The notes beneath the pieces are model-generated. The model did not search any database. It worked only from the letters and a program-made list of their open reading frames with translations, and was not told the DNA's origin. The translations under genes were made by a program, and so were the position numbers. A stretch of 64,000 nt of DNA from JBBPYC01 sp965218765. Its GTDB lineage: Bacteria > Pseudomonadota > Gammaproteobacteria > Burkholderiales > Burkholderiaceae_C. Positions 34,187 through 43,067 of this stretch are shown here, piece after piece. The stretch's first letter is position 1. Each line of letters opens with the position of its first letter. The DNA is taken from the NCBI GenBank assembly GCA_965218765.1, contig CBDCLU010000004.1:558001-622000 (forward strand). Reading direction: 5' to 3'.

Positions 34187-34657
34187 GTGAGCATCAACGC
34201 AACGCTGTTCGTCCAGGCCATCGTGTTCGCGATCCTGGTCTGGTTCACGATGAAGTTCGTGTGGCCACCGATCGCCGCCGCGCTGGATGAACGGGCCCAT
34301 AAGGTCGCCGAAGGACTGGCTGCTGCCGACAAGGCGCGCTCGGAGCTGACGTCTGCCAACAAGCGCATCGAAGACGAGTTGAGCCGCTCGCGCACCGAGA
34401 CCGCCGGCCGCTTGGCCAATGCCGAGCGTCGCGCGCAGACCATTGTCGAGGAGGCGAAAGCCAAGGCCACCGACGAAGCGAACAAGATCATCGCGTCGGC
34501 GCAGGCCGAAGCCGAGCAGCAGACGATCAAGGCGCGCGAGGGGCTGCGGGAGCAGGTCGCCGCACTGGCCGTCAAAGGCGCCGAGCAGATCCTGCGCAAG
34601 GAAGTCGATCCGAAGGTGCATGCCGATCTGCTGAATCGGCTGAAGACCGAGCTTTGA
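34187..34657 (+). CDS. atpF: ATP synthase Fo subunit b
   Basis: A 156-residue stator subunit: one N-terminal membrane helix (FVQAIVFAILVWFTMKFVW) then a long charged helical stalk, rich in Ala, Glu, Lys and Arg, that dimerises and binds delta. Length matches E. coli b. The coiled-coil region includes AERRAQTIVEEAKAKA. Confidence 0.96.
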   Translation: MSINATLFVQAIVFAILVWFTMKFVWPPIAAALDERAHKVAEGLAAADKARSELTSANKRIEDELSRSRTETAGRLANAERRAQTIVEEAKAKATDEANKIIASAQAEAEQQTIKAREGLREQVAALAVKGAEQILRKEVDPKVHADLLNRLKTEL

Positions 34658-34741
34658 ACGAGACCGGCCGGTTGTCCCCGCATACCTTTGCAATCGCGAC
34701 GGGCCCGGTTTTCCCCAAAACGAAAAAGTTTGTGACGACTC

Positions 34742-35287
34742 ATGGCTGAACTCGCAACCATCGCCCGCCCGTACGCTGAAGCATTGTTCAAGGCCACCGG
34801 TGCCGAGCAGGCGGGTCCGGCGCAGGACTGGCTGGATCGGCTGGCGGCGGTGGCACGCGAGCCGCAACTGCTGCAGTTCGCCAGCGATCCGAACGTGCGC
34901 GACGAGCAGGTGGTCGAGCTGGTCGCCTCGATTGCGCAAGGCGGCAGCGGCAACGCGCTGCCGGACGCTGCGATGAACTTCCTGCGCATCGTGGTCGACA
35001 ACGGCCGGCTCGCCGCGCTGCCGGAAGTAGCCAGCCAGTTTCGTTCGCTGAGCAACGCGAAGTCGGGCAACGCCGATGCGGTCGTCTACAGTGCATTCCC
35101 GATCGACGACGCGGCGCTGCAGGACTTGTCGGCCACGCTGGAGAAGCGCTTTGCGCGCAAGCTGAAGCTGAGCGTGCAGCAGCAGCCTGAGCTGATCGGC
35201 GGCATCCGGATCGTGGTCGGCGACGAAGTCCTCGACACATCGGTGCGCGCGCGACTGGAGCAGATGAAGCTCGCCCTGACTGCCTGA
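34742..35287 (+). CDS. atpH: ATP synthase F1 subunit delta
   Basis: A 181-residue peripheral-stalk protein joining F1 to subunit b. It begins ELATIARPYAEALF, the OSCP/delta signature, and ends with the conserved LIGGIRIVVGDEVLDTSVRA region. The 84-bp gap before it is longer than others in the operon. Confidence 0.95.
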   Translation: MAELATIARPYAEALFKATGAEQAGPAQDWLDRLAAVAREPQLLQFASDPNVRDEQVVELVASIAQGGSGNALPDAAMNFLRIVVDNGRLAALPEVASQFRSLSNAKSGNADAVVYSAFPIDDAALQDLSATLEKRFARKLKLSVQQQPELIGGIRIVVGDEVLDTSVRARLEQMKLALTA

Positions 35288-35381
35288 CCGAAAGGGCGGC
35301 CTGACTCAGCCTTGAACCGTCTGCCACCCGCATCACCACAACGTCAACCCACACCACCCCATCACCCTAGGAGCGACAGGC

Positions 35382-36935
35382 ATGCAGCTCAATCCCGCAG
35401 AAATTTCCGAACTGATTAAAAGCCGCATCGAGGGCTTGGGCGCACGCGCCGACATCCGCAACGAAGGCACCGTGGTGTCGGTCACCGACGGCATCGTGCG
35501 CATCCACGGCTTGTCCGAAGCGATGCAGGGCGAAATGCTGGAATTCCCGCCGACACCGGACGGCCAGCCGACCTATGGCCTCGCGCTGAACCTCGAGCGT
35601 GACTCGGTCGGTTCGGTGATTCTGGGCGAGTACGAGCACATCTCCGAAGGCGACACCGTCAAGTGCACGGGCCGCATCCTTGAAGTGCCGGTCGGTCCAG
35701 AATTGCTTGGCCGCGTGGTGAACGCGCTCGGTCATCCGATCGACGGCAAAGGCCCGATCGATGCGAAGATGACCGACGTGATCGAAAAAGTCGCGCCCGG
35801 TGTGATCGCGCGCAAGTCGGTCGATCAGCCGGTGCAGACCGGTTTGAAGGCGATCGATGCGATGGTGCCGATCGGCCGCGGTCAGCGTGAACTGATCATC
35901 GGCGACCGCCAAACGGGCAAGTCGGCGGTGGCGGTCGACGCGATCATCAACCAGCGCGGCAAGGACATGTTCTGCGTGTACGTGGCGATTGGGCAGAAGG
36001 CTTCGACCATCAAGAACCTCGTGCGCGCGCTGGAGCAGGCTGGTGCGATGGAATACACGATCGTGGTGGCCGCATCGGCGTCCGAATCGGCTGCGATGCA
36101 GTACGTGAGCGCGTACTCGGGCTGCACGATGGGCGAGTACTTTCGCGACCGCGGTCAGGACGCGCTGATCGTCTATGACGACCTGTCCAAGCAGGCGGTG
36201 GCCTATCGCCAGGTTTCGCTGCTGCTGCGCCGCCCGCCGGGCCGCGAAGCGTATCCGGGCGACGTGTTCTATCTACACAGCCGCCTGCTCGAGCGCGCCG
36301 CGCGCGTGAACGCCGACTACGTCGAAGCGTTCACCAAGGGCGAAGTGAAGGGCAAGACCGGCTCACTGACCGCGCTGCCGATCATCGAGACGCAGGCCGG
36401 CGACGTATCGGCATTCGTGCCGACCAATGTGATCTCAATCACCGACGGCCAGATCTTCCTGGAAACCAGTTTGTTTAACGCCGGCATCCGGCCTGCCATC
36501 AACGCAGGCATTTCGGTATCGCGCGTCGGCGGCGCCGCGCAGACCAAGCTGATCAAAAATCTGTCCGGCGGCATTCGCAACGACCTCGCGCAATATCGTG
36601 AACTGGCGGCGTTTGCGCAGTTCGCATCCGACCTCGACGAAGCCACGAGAAAGCAGCTGGACCGCGGCGCGCGCGTGACCGAAGTGCTGAAGCAAAAGCA
36701 ATACAGCCCGCTGTCGATCAGCATGATGGCCGCCACGCTGTATGCGGTGAACAAGGGCTTCATGGACGACATCGAAGTCAAGCAGGTGCTGCCGTTCGAA
36801 GCGGGTCTGCATGCATACCTCAAGGACAAGCATGCGACGTTGATGGACACGCTGGAAAACGACAAGGCGATGAGCAAGGAATCGGACAGCGAACTCAACA
36901 GTGCCGTTGCCGAATTCAAGAAGGGCTTCGCTTGA
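35382..36935 (+). CDS. atpA: ATP synthase F1 subunit alpha
   Basis: A 517-residue non-catalytic nucleotide-binding subunit. Walker A GDRQTGKS, the VYVAIGQKAST block, ALIVYDDLSKQAVAYR (Walker B region) and the signature PAINAGISVSRVGGAAQ are present. TAGGAGCGACAGGC precedes the start with good spacing. Confidence 0.98.
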   Translation: MQLNPAEISELIKSRIEGLGARADIRNEGTVVSVTDGIVRIHGLSEAMQGEMLEFPPTPDGQPTYGLALNLERDSVGSVILGEYEHISEGDTVKCTGRILEVPVGPELLGRVVNALGHPIDGKGPIDAKMTDVIEKVAPGVIARKSVDQPVQTGLKAIDAMVPIGRGQRELIIGDRQTGKSAVAVDAIINQRGKDMFCVYVAIGQKASTIKNLVRALEQAGAMEYTIVVAASASESAAMQYVSAYSGCTMGEYFRDRGQDALIVYDDLSKQAVAYRQVSLLLRRPPGREAYPGDVFYLHSRLLERAARVNADYVEAFTKGEVKGKTGSLTALPIIETQAGDVSAFVPTNVISITDGQIFLETSLFNAGIRPAINAGISVSRVGGAAQTKLIKNLSGGIRNDLAQYRELAAFAQFASDLDEATRKQLDRGARVTEVLKQKQYSPLSISMMAATLYAVNKGFMDDIEVKQVLPFEAGLHAYLKDKHATLMDTLENDKAMSKESDSELNSAVAEFKKGFA

Positions 36936-36985
36936 AGAGCGCTCCGTTGCAGAGGCAACCCGGCTAACAGCAGGAACATTCCGTC

Positions 36986-37867
36986 ATGGCAGCAGGCAAG
37001 GAAATCCGCGGCAAGATCAAGTCGGTGGAGAACACCAAGAAGATCACCAAAGCGATGGAGATGGTCGCCGCCTCCAAGATGCGCAAAGCACAGGAGCGCA
37101 TGCGTTCGGCCCGGCCCTACAGCGACAAGATTCGCGCGGTCGCATCGAACCTGGGGCAGGCCAATCCCGAGTACGTGCATGCGTTCATGAAGCAGCACGA
37201 TGCGGCCAAGACCGTCGGCTTCGTCGTGATCACGACCGACAAAGGCCTGTGCGGCGGCATGAACACCAACGTGCTGCGCGCAGTCACCTCGAAGCTGCGC
37301 GAGCTGCAAGGCCAGGGCGTGCAGTCGAACGCGGTGGCGATCGGCAACAAGGGCCTGGGTTTTTTGAACCGGATCGGCGCCAAGGTGGTGTCGCACGCGA
37401 CGCAGCTCGGTGATACGCCGCATCTGGACAAGCTGATCGGCCCGGTCAAGGTGCTGCTCGACGCGTACGCAAAGGGCGAGCTGAGCGCGGTCTATCTTTG
37501 CTACACGCGCTTCATCAACACCATGCGGCAGGAGCCGATGCTGCAGCAATTGCTGCCGTTGTCGGCCGCGCAGATGAAGCAGGAAGCGTCCGAAAGCGGC
37601 GCGCAGCATGGCTGGGACTACCTGTACGAGCCCGATGCGCAGACCGTGATCGACGAGCTGCTGGTGCGCTACGTCGAGGCGCTGGTGTATCAGGCGGTGG
37701 CCGAGAACATGGCGTCCGAGCAGTCGGCACGCATGGTCGCGATGAAAGCGGCGACCGATAACGCGGGCAGCGTGATCGACGAACTCAAGCTGGTCTACAA
37801 CAAGACGCGGCAGGCGGCGATCACCAAGGAACTGTCGGAAATCGTTGCCGGCGCAGCCGCCGTCTGA
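36986..37867 (+). CDS. atpG: ATP synthase F1 subunit gamma
   Basis: A 293-residue central rotor shaft. The N-terminal helix KEIRGKIKSVENTKKITKAM and the C-terminal helix with AATDNAGSVIDELKLVYNKT form the coiled coil; TTDKGLCGGMN is the family's Rossmann-like block. Length is normal. Confidence 0.97.
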   Translation: MAAGKEIRGKIKSVENTKKITKAMEMVAASKMRKAQERMRSARPYSDKIRAVASNLGQANPEYVHAFMKQHDAAKTVGFVVITTDKGLCGGMNTNVLRAVTSKLRELQGQGVQSNAVAIGNKGLGFLNRIGAKVVSHATQLGDTPHLDKLIGPVKVLLDAYAKGELSAVYLCYTRFINTMRQEPMLQQLLPLSAAQMKQEASESGAQHGWDYLYEPDAQTVIDELLVRYVEALVYQAVAENMASEQSARMVAMKAATDNAGSVIDELKLVYNKTRQAAITKELSEIVAGAAAV

Positions 37868-37931
37868 CAACACGCTGCCCGAATTCAAATCGCGACCGAA
37901 TCAAGCAATCACAGATTTAAAGGAATCGATC

Positions 37932-39392
37932 ATGGCCAAGGCCAAGACGCAAACAGAGCAGCAGCAACAGGGTCAGCAGCCGGGCAAAGCGCCTGTGCAG
38001 GGCAAGGTGGTGCAGTGCATCGGTGCCGTGGTGGACGTCGAATTTCCGCGCGACCAGATGCCGAACGTGTATGACGCGCTCAAGCTCGACGGTGGCGAGC
38101 TCACGCTTGAAGTGCAGCAGCAGGTCGGCGACGGCGTGGTGCGCACGATCGCGCTGGGCTCATCGGACGGCCTGCGTCGCGGCCTGATGGTCACGAACAC
38201 CGGCGCTGCGATCACGGTACCGGTCGGCAAGGCCACCCTGGGCCGCATCATGGACGTGCTCGGCCGCCCGATCGATGAGCGCGGGCCGGTCGACGCCGAC
38301 AGCAACATGCCGATCCACCGCCGCGCGCCGGCTTACGACGAGCTGAGCCCGTCGCAGGAACTGCTCGAGACCGGTATCAAGGTGATCGACCTGGTCTGCC
38401 CGTTCGCCAAAGGCGGCAAGGTCGGGCTGTTCGGCGGTGCCGGCGTCGGCAAGACCGTCAACATGATGGAACTCATCAACAACATCGCCAAGGCGCATTC
38501 GGGCCTGTCGGTGTTCGCCGGCGTCGGCGAGCGCACGCGCGAAGGCAACGACTTCTATCACGAGATGGCCGACTCCGGCGTCGTGAATCTGGAGAATCTG
38601 CCCGAGTCGAAAGTCGCGATGGTCTATGGCCAGATGAACGAGCCGCCGGGCAACCGCCTGCGCGTCGCGCTGACCGGCCTCACGATCGCCGAATCGTTCC
38701 GCGACGAAGGCCGGGACGTGCTGTTCTTCGTCGACAACATCTACCGCTACACCCTGGCCGGTACCGAAGTGTCGGCGCTGCTGGGCCGGATGCCGTCCGC
38801 CGTGGGCTACCAGCCGACGTTGGCGGAAGAAATGGGCCGGCTGCAGGAGCGCATCACGTCCACCAAGGTCGGCTCGATCACATCGATCCAGGCCGTTTAC
38901 GTGCCGGCCGACGACCTGACCGACCCGTCTCCTGCGACCACGTTCGCGCACCTGGACTCCACCGTGGTGCTGTCGCGTGACATCGCGGCGCAGGGCATCT
39001 ACCCGGCCGTGGACCCGCTCGACTCGACCAGCCGCCAGCTCGACCCGCTCGTGGTCGGCGCAGACCACTACGAGACCGCGCGCGCGGTGCAGGGCACGTT
39101 GCAGCGGTACAAGGAATTGCGCGACATCATTGCGATCCTGGGCATGGACGAGCTCGCGCCCGAAGATCGGCTGGCCGTGGCACGCGCGCGCAAGATCCAG
39201 CGTTTTCTGTCCCAGCCGTTTCACGTCGCCGAGGTGTTCACCGGTTCGCCGGGCAAGTACGTGTCGCTGGCCGAGACCATTCGCGGCTTCAAGATGATCA
39301 CGAGCGGCGAGTGCGACCACATGCCCGAGCAGGCGTTCTACATGGTCGGCACGATCGACGAGGCGATGGAGAAAGCGAAGAAGGTCAACTGA
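37932..39392 (+). CDS. atpD: ATP synthase F1 subunit beta
   Basis: A 486-residue catalytic subunit. Walker A is GGAGVGKT; GERTREGNDFYHEM carries the catalytic Glu region, and FVDNIYRYTLAGTEVSALLGR and the C-terminal AEVFTGSPGKYV are typical. The N-terminus has an additional Gln-rich stretch (TEQQQQGQQPGKAP, about residues 7-20) before the usual GKVVQCIGAVVDVEF. AAAGGA lies 7 bases before the ATG at 37932, so this start is well supported. Confidence 0.98.
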   Translation: MAKAKTQTEQQQQGQQPGKAPVQGKVVQCIGAVVDVEFPRDQMPNVYDALKLDGGELTLEVQQQVGDGVVRTIALGSSDGLRRGLMVTNTGAAITVPVGKATLGRIMDVLGRPIDERGPVDADSNMPIHRRAPAYDELSPSQELLETGIKVIDLVCPFAKGGKVGLFGGAGVGKTVNMMELINNIAKAHSGLSVFAGVGERTREGNDFYHEMADSGVVNLENLPESKVAMVYGQMNEPPGNRLRVALTGLTIAESFRDEGRDVLFFVDNIYRYTLAGTEVSALLGRMPSAVGYQPTLAEEMGRLQERITSTKVGSITSIQAVYVPADDLTDPSPATTFAHLDSTVVLSRDIAAQGIYPAVDPLDSTSRQLDPLVVGADHYETARAVQGTLQRYKELRDIIAILGMDELAPEDRLAVARARKIQRFLSQPFHVAEVFTGSPGKYVSLAETIRGFKMITSGECDHMPEQAFYMVGTIDEAMEKAKKVN

Positions 39393-39424
39393 CCCGATCG
39401 CGCAACGGCTAGAGGACAGCGAAT

Positions 39425-39844
39425 ATGGCAAACACCCTTCAAGTCGACGTGGTCAGCGCCGAGGAGTCGATCTTCTCGGGCGAAGCGCGTTTTGTTGCGC
39501 TGCCCGGCGAAGCGGGCGAGCTCGGCATTTATCCGCGTCACACGCCGCTCATCACGCGCATCCGTCCTGGTTCGGTGCGCATCGAAATGGTCGACGGCAG
39601 CGAAGAATTCGTGTTCGTTGCCGGCGGCATTCTCGAAGTGCAGCCGAACGGCGTCACGGTACTGTCCGACACGGCGATCCGCGGCAAGGATCTGGACGAT
39701 GAAAAAGCGAGCAAGGCCAGAGCAGCGGCCGAGGAAGCGCTGAAGAACGCGAAGAATGACGTCGACATCGCGATGGCCCAGTCCGAGCTGGCGGTGATGG
39801 CAGCTCAGATTGCCGCGTTGCGCAAGTACCGGCAGAAGAAGTGA
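39425..39844 (+). CDS. atpC: ATP synthase F1 subunit epsilon
   Basis: A 139-residue subunit with an N-terminal beta-sandwich (VDVVSAEESIFSGEARFVALPG, GELGIYPRHTPL) and a C-terminal helical hairpin (about 90-135) that can inhibit ATP hydrolysis. It is the last gene of the operon and is followed by a strong terminator. Confidence 0.97.
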   Translation: MANTLQVDVVSAEESIFSGEARFVALPGEAGELGIYPRHTPLITRIRPGSVRIEMVDGSEEFVFVAGGILEVQPNGVTVLSDTAIRGKDLDDEKASKARAAAEEALKNAKNDVDIAMAQSELAVMAAQIAALRKYRQKK

Positions 39845-39889
39845 GCCAGCAGGCGCGACAGGCCGCCTGCGTTACGACTTGCGTACTAG

Positions 39890-39919
39890 GGCTGGCCCCG
39901 AATGGGCCGGCCTTTTTTT
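39890..39919 (+). terminator. Rho-independent terminator of the atp operon
   Basis: GGCTGGCCC at 39890-39898 pairs with GGGCCGGCC at 39904-39912 (one G-U pair) around a 5-base loop, then seven T at 39913-39919. It lies 46 bp after the atpC stop. Confidence 0.85.
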
Positions 39920-39942
39920 ATTCCGCTTCAGGAGATTTCCAG

Positions 39943-40155
39943 ATGACCGATCCCAGGAATGTCGCGCACGACAAGAAAGTGCAGCAGGAGAAAAAGCACC
40001 ACGGCGAAGAAATCGCGCCGGGTAGCGAACACGCACCGCAGCCCGGGCGCAAGCCGGCCATGGAACACCACAAGTCCGATTCGCCGCCCCCAGCATCCGC
40101 AACTGCAGCCGACGATCAAGGCACCAAGCCAGACGACGGCCGACAGCCTGACTAA
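39943..40155 (+). CDS. Small hydrophilic protein of unknown function
   Basis: A 70-residue, highly charged protein (many Lys, His, Glu, Pro) with no membrane segment, probably disordered. AGGAG lies 8 bases before the ATG at 39943, which is why this start is preferred over the frame open from 39841. It sits directly behind the atp terminator and overlaps by 4 bp the end of the convergent DUF2817 gene. No recognised domain. Confidence 0.55.
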   Translation: MTDPRNVAHDKKVQQEKKHHGEEIAPGSEHAPQPGRKPAMEHHKSDSPPPASATAADDQGTKPDDGRQPD

Positions 40156-41246
40156 GCCAACAGCCCGTCTATCGCCTGGAACATGGCTTGGCGGGTCTGT
40201 GCGATGACCTGGCCTTTCCAGTCATCTGTGTTCATGTAGAACGCATCCTTCAATTGCTGCCGGATTGCTGCGGCGGCTGCAGGTGGCGCTTGCTGCGGAT
40301 GCAGCCGCAGCCACTGCTCGGCGCGCAACGCGATCAGCACATCTGCAAGTGGCACAGTGCCGAACTCCAGGCCCATGCTGGTGAACTCGGCTTGCGGCGC
40401 TTCTTCATAAGCGACGCCACCGATGGTGCCAGTCACGGGCGACGATACCGAAGAACCGTCCCAGGGCGACTGGACCTTGCCGCCCCACCACCGCCGCGCG
40501 CGGGCCAGCGCTGCGGCATCGTCATGCCGGCCTGCGAAGATGCCCTCGCCAATGCCGCTTGGGCCAAGGCCGCTATGGATGTCGATCCAGCCTAGCCGTT
40601 CGGCCCGGCCGGCCCGCTCGCGAAACGCACGGCGCAACGCCTGATTGCTCCAGGTCGGCTTCTTCCCGCTGAAGAACAAGCCATCGGCGAATGCCTGCTG
40701 TCCTTGTGTGATGGCTGCCTGCAGGCCGGCCGCACCATGCTGCACTGCGTAGTCAGCCAGCCGCTGCTCGTTAGCAGGAGCAGGCGGCCAGACTGGTGGC
40801 AGCAGCAGGTCGTGTATCTGCGCGTAAGCCGCATTGCTTGGCAGTGCACCGGTGTCGAACGACCGAAAGTTTCGATTCAGGTCGACGTTGTCTTCCGTCA
40901 CGCGCCGTCCGTGCGAGAAGCCCCAGGGATTGAGCGCATGCAGATACAGCACGGCGACACCGGCAGCCTGCGCCTTGTCACGCCATTCGGTGTCATGCAG
41001 CGCGAACACCTGTGCGCCGCTGCCGCAATGACCTTCGACCCCATGACAGCCACTGCTGACAATCAGCAGTCGCTTCGCATCAGGTGGGCCGTCAAGCGCG
41101 GCGTCCAACGCGAGCGCCTCACCATCGCGGCCTGACAACGGATGCGCGTCGCTCGTAATGGCCGCGCCAGCTGTGGCGGCGACTTCCAGAAACTTGACGC
41201 GCGCTCGCGCGTAATCCGGTGCGAACGCGTCTGTGATCTCGATCAT
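40152..41246 (-). CDS. DUF2817 protein, M14-type zinc carboxypeptidase-like
   Basis: A 364-residue protein of the DUF2817 family, related to M14 metallocarboxypeptidases. A likely zinc motif is HxxE in SSGCHGVEG, with NPWGFSHGRRVTEDNVDLNRNF (Asn-Arg substrate clamp) and WIDIHSGLG (third zinc His). C-terminal FTSMGLEFGT may carry the catalytic Glu. The substrate is unknown. The start at 41246 overlaps the stop of the M20 amidohydrolase by 4 bp, so the two are coupled and may process the same peptide or amide. Confidence 0.85.
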   Translation of the reverse strand: MIEITDAFAPDYARARVKFLEVAATAGAAITSDAHPLSGRDGEALALDAALDGPPDAKRLLIVSSGCHGVEGHCGSGAQVFALHDTEWRDKAQAAGVAVLYLHALNPWGFSHGRRVTEDNVDLNRNFRSFDTGALPSNAAYAQIHDLLLPPVWPPAPANEQRLADYAVQHGAAGLQAAITQGQQAFADGLFFSGKKPTWSNQALRRAFRERAGRAERLGWIDIHSGLGPSGIGEGIFAGRHDDAAALARARRWWGGKVQSPWDGSSVSSPVTGTIGGVAYEEAPQAEFTSMGLEFGTVPLADVLIALRAEQWLRLHPQQAPPAAAAAIRQQLKDAFYMNTDDWKGQVIAQTRQAMFQAIDGLLA

Positions 41247-42505
41247 TGGGCCGCAGCAGCCTCGGCAAGCTGCACCGATTCGGCTGGCTGATCGCGCATC
41301 GCCGTGCCGGCCGTTGCGTGCTGCGCAAACCACGCTTGCGCCAACCGCACCCAGTAGGTCGCACCCAGTGGGATCAGTTCGTCGTTGAAGTCATAGCTCG
41401 GGTTGTGCAGCATGCAGGGACCGCCGCCGTGGCCGATCTCCCGGTGTGCGCCGTCGCCGTTCGCGATGAAGCAATAGGCGCCCGGCTTGGCCTGCAGCAT
41501 GTAGGCGAAGTCCTCGCCGCCCATGGTCGGTTCCTGCGGCAACACGTGATCGGCGCCCACGATCGACGTCATCACCTGTGCACAGAATTCGGCCTCGGCG
41601 CGTGAGTTCACCGTGGCCGGGTAATTGCGATGGAACTCGAATTCGCAAGTCGCCTCGTGCGCCGCGCAGGTGTGCTCGGCCACCTGCTGCATGCGCCGCT
41701 CGACCAGATCGAGCAGCTCGGTGGTGAACGTGCGCACCGTGCCCTGCAACTCGCAGCTGTTCGGCACCACGTTGGTCGCTTCGCCCGCGTGGATCATCGT
41801 GACCGAGATCACGCCGGCTTCCACCGGTTTCTTGTTGCGGCTGATGATGGCCTGGAACCCCTGCACCAGCTGACATGCGATCGGCACCGGGTCAACCCCG
41901 TTGTGCGGCAGCGCCGCGTGGCTGCCCTTGCCGCGCACGGTGATCTTGAATTCGCTGGTGGACGCCATCACCGGCCCCGGGCTGACCGCGAAGGTGCCGA
42001 CCGGCATGCCCGGCCAGTTGTGCATGCCGAACACCGCCTGCATCGGGAATTTCTCGAACAGGCCGTCGTTCATCATCTCGCGCGCGCCACCGCCGCCTTC
42101 TTCGGCCGGCTGGAAGATCAGGTAGACGGTGCCGTCGAAATCACGATGTTCGGCCAAGTGTTGCGCGGCCGCCAGCAGCATCGCGGTGTGGCCATCGTGC
42201 CCGCAGGCATGCATGCGGCCGTCGTGCACGCTTCGGTGTGCGAAGTCGTTGCATTCCTGGATCGGCAACGCATCCATGTCGGCGCGCAGGCCGATCGCGC
42301 GCTCGCTGCTGCCGCCCTTGATGATGCCGACCACACCGGTCGTGCCCATGCCGCGGTGAACAGGAATGCCCCATTCGGTCAGTTTCGCTGCCACCTGTTC
42401 GGCCGTACGGTGCTCGGCGAAACACAGTTCCGGGTGCGCGTGGAGGTCTCGCCGCACGGCGGCGATGGAGGGGGCGGAGCGGGCGATGGTGTCGAGGATG
42501 TTCAT
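41243..42505 (-). CDS. M20-family amidohydrolase
   Basis: A 420-residue metal-dependent amidohydrolase of the M20D type (hippurate hydrolase/IAA-amino acid hydrolase-like). Metal ligands are visible in HACGHDGHTAML and PAEEGGGGARE, and TMGGEDFAYML near the end. LRADMDALPIQE is the family block. It removes acyl groups from N-acyl amino acids; the exact substrate is not readable. The start at 42505 (MNILDTIARSA) is preferred to an upstream in-frame Met. It is coupled to the DUF2817 gene. Confidence 0.93.
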   Translation of the reverse strand: MNILDTIARSAPSIAAVRRDLHAHPELCFAEHRTAEQVAAKLTEWGIPVHRGMGTTGVVGIIKGGSSERAIGLRADMDALPIQECNDFAHRSVHDGRMHACGHDGHTAMLLAAAQHLAEHRDFDGTVYLIFQPAEEGGGGAREMMNDGLFEKFPMQAVFGMHNWPGMPVGTFAVSPGPVMASTSEFKITVRGKGSHAALPHNGVDPVPIACQLVQGFQAIISRNKKPVEAGVISVTMIHAGEATNVVPNSCELQGTVRTFTTELLDLVERRMQQVAEHTCAAHEATCEFEFHRNYPATVNSRAEAEFCAQVMTSIVGADHVLPQEPTMGGEDFAYMLQAKPGAYCFIANGDGAHREIGHGGGPCMLHNPSYDFNDELIPLGATYWVRLAQAWFAQHATAGTAMRDQPAESVQLAEAAAAQ

Positions 42506-42690
42506 GCGAAACAGTGTATTGCCGACCAAGCGTTTGTGTGCGGAATGTCGCGCTGATCGAGCCGTGCGGGAACATGCCTTGCCGACTCTCCGGCGACGAG
42601 GCGCAAACGGTCAGGCGGCAAGGGTGGTTTGGAGATATCGAGACGCTAGCCACCCGCCTTTGCCTATCTTCTTCGAACCAAGGGATTTTC

Positions 42691-42921
42691 ATGAAGCAGA
42701 CCGACCCCCCAGCACGCGAGTCCGCTCCGTTGCATGCAGCGGCTCTTTTGCACCGTTCGATGCGGATCGGCAAACGGCACGACCCCGTTGACGACTTCAT
42801 GCCGATGGCGCCCTCGGCCGCGTCGCACGCGCGGCAACTCCACGCGGCTGCGCCCGAATCCTCTGCAGCCATCGGCAGCGCCGAGGTGCGCTCCGTTGCG
42901 CTGCGTCAGCTGCAGCGCTGA
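42691..42921 (+). CDS. Possible small protein of unknown function
   Basis: A 76-residue frame with AAGGGA 5-6 bases before the ATG. It is rich in Ala, His and Arg, with no domain or membrane segment recognised. It lies alone between divergent genes. It could be a chance frame in GC-rich DNA. Confidence 0.3.
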   Translation: MKQTDPPARESAPLHAAALLHRSMRIGKRHDPVDDFMPMAPSAASHARQLHAAAPESSAAIGSAEVRSVALRQLQR

Positions 42922-43067
42922 GCGGGCTCCTGCTTCGGTCCAGTAGCCCGGCTGCCCGGCGGGCGAATGCGTTGGGTGTGCGGTTTTGCCGCAAGCGCCA
43001 TATCTCGAGTTGTATCCGCAGGCAGCGCAGCGGTCGGGCGCACGCCGGTTGTGCTCTAATTCTTGGC

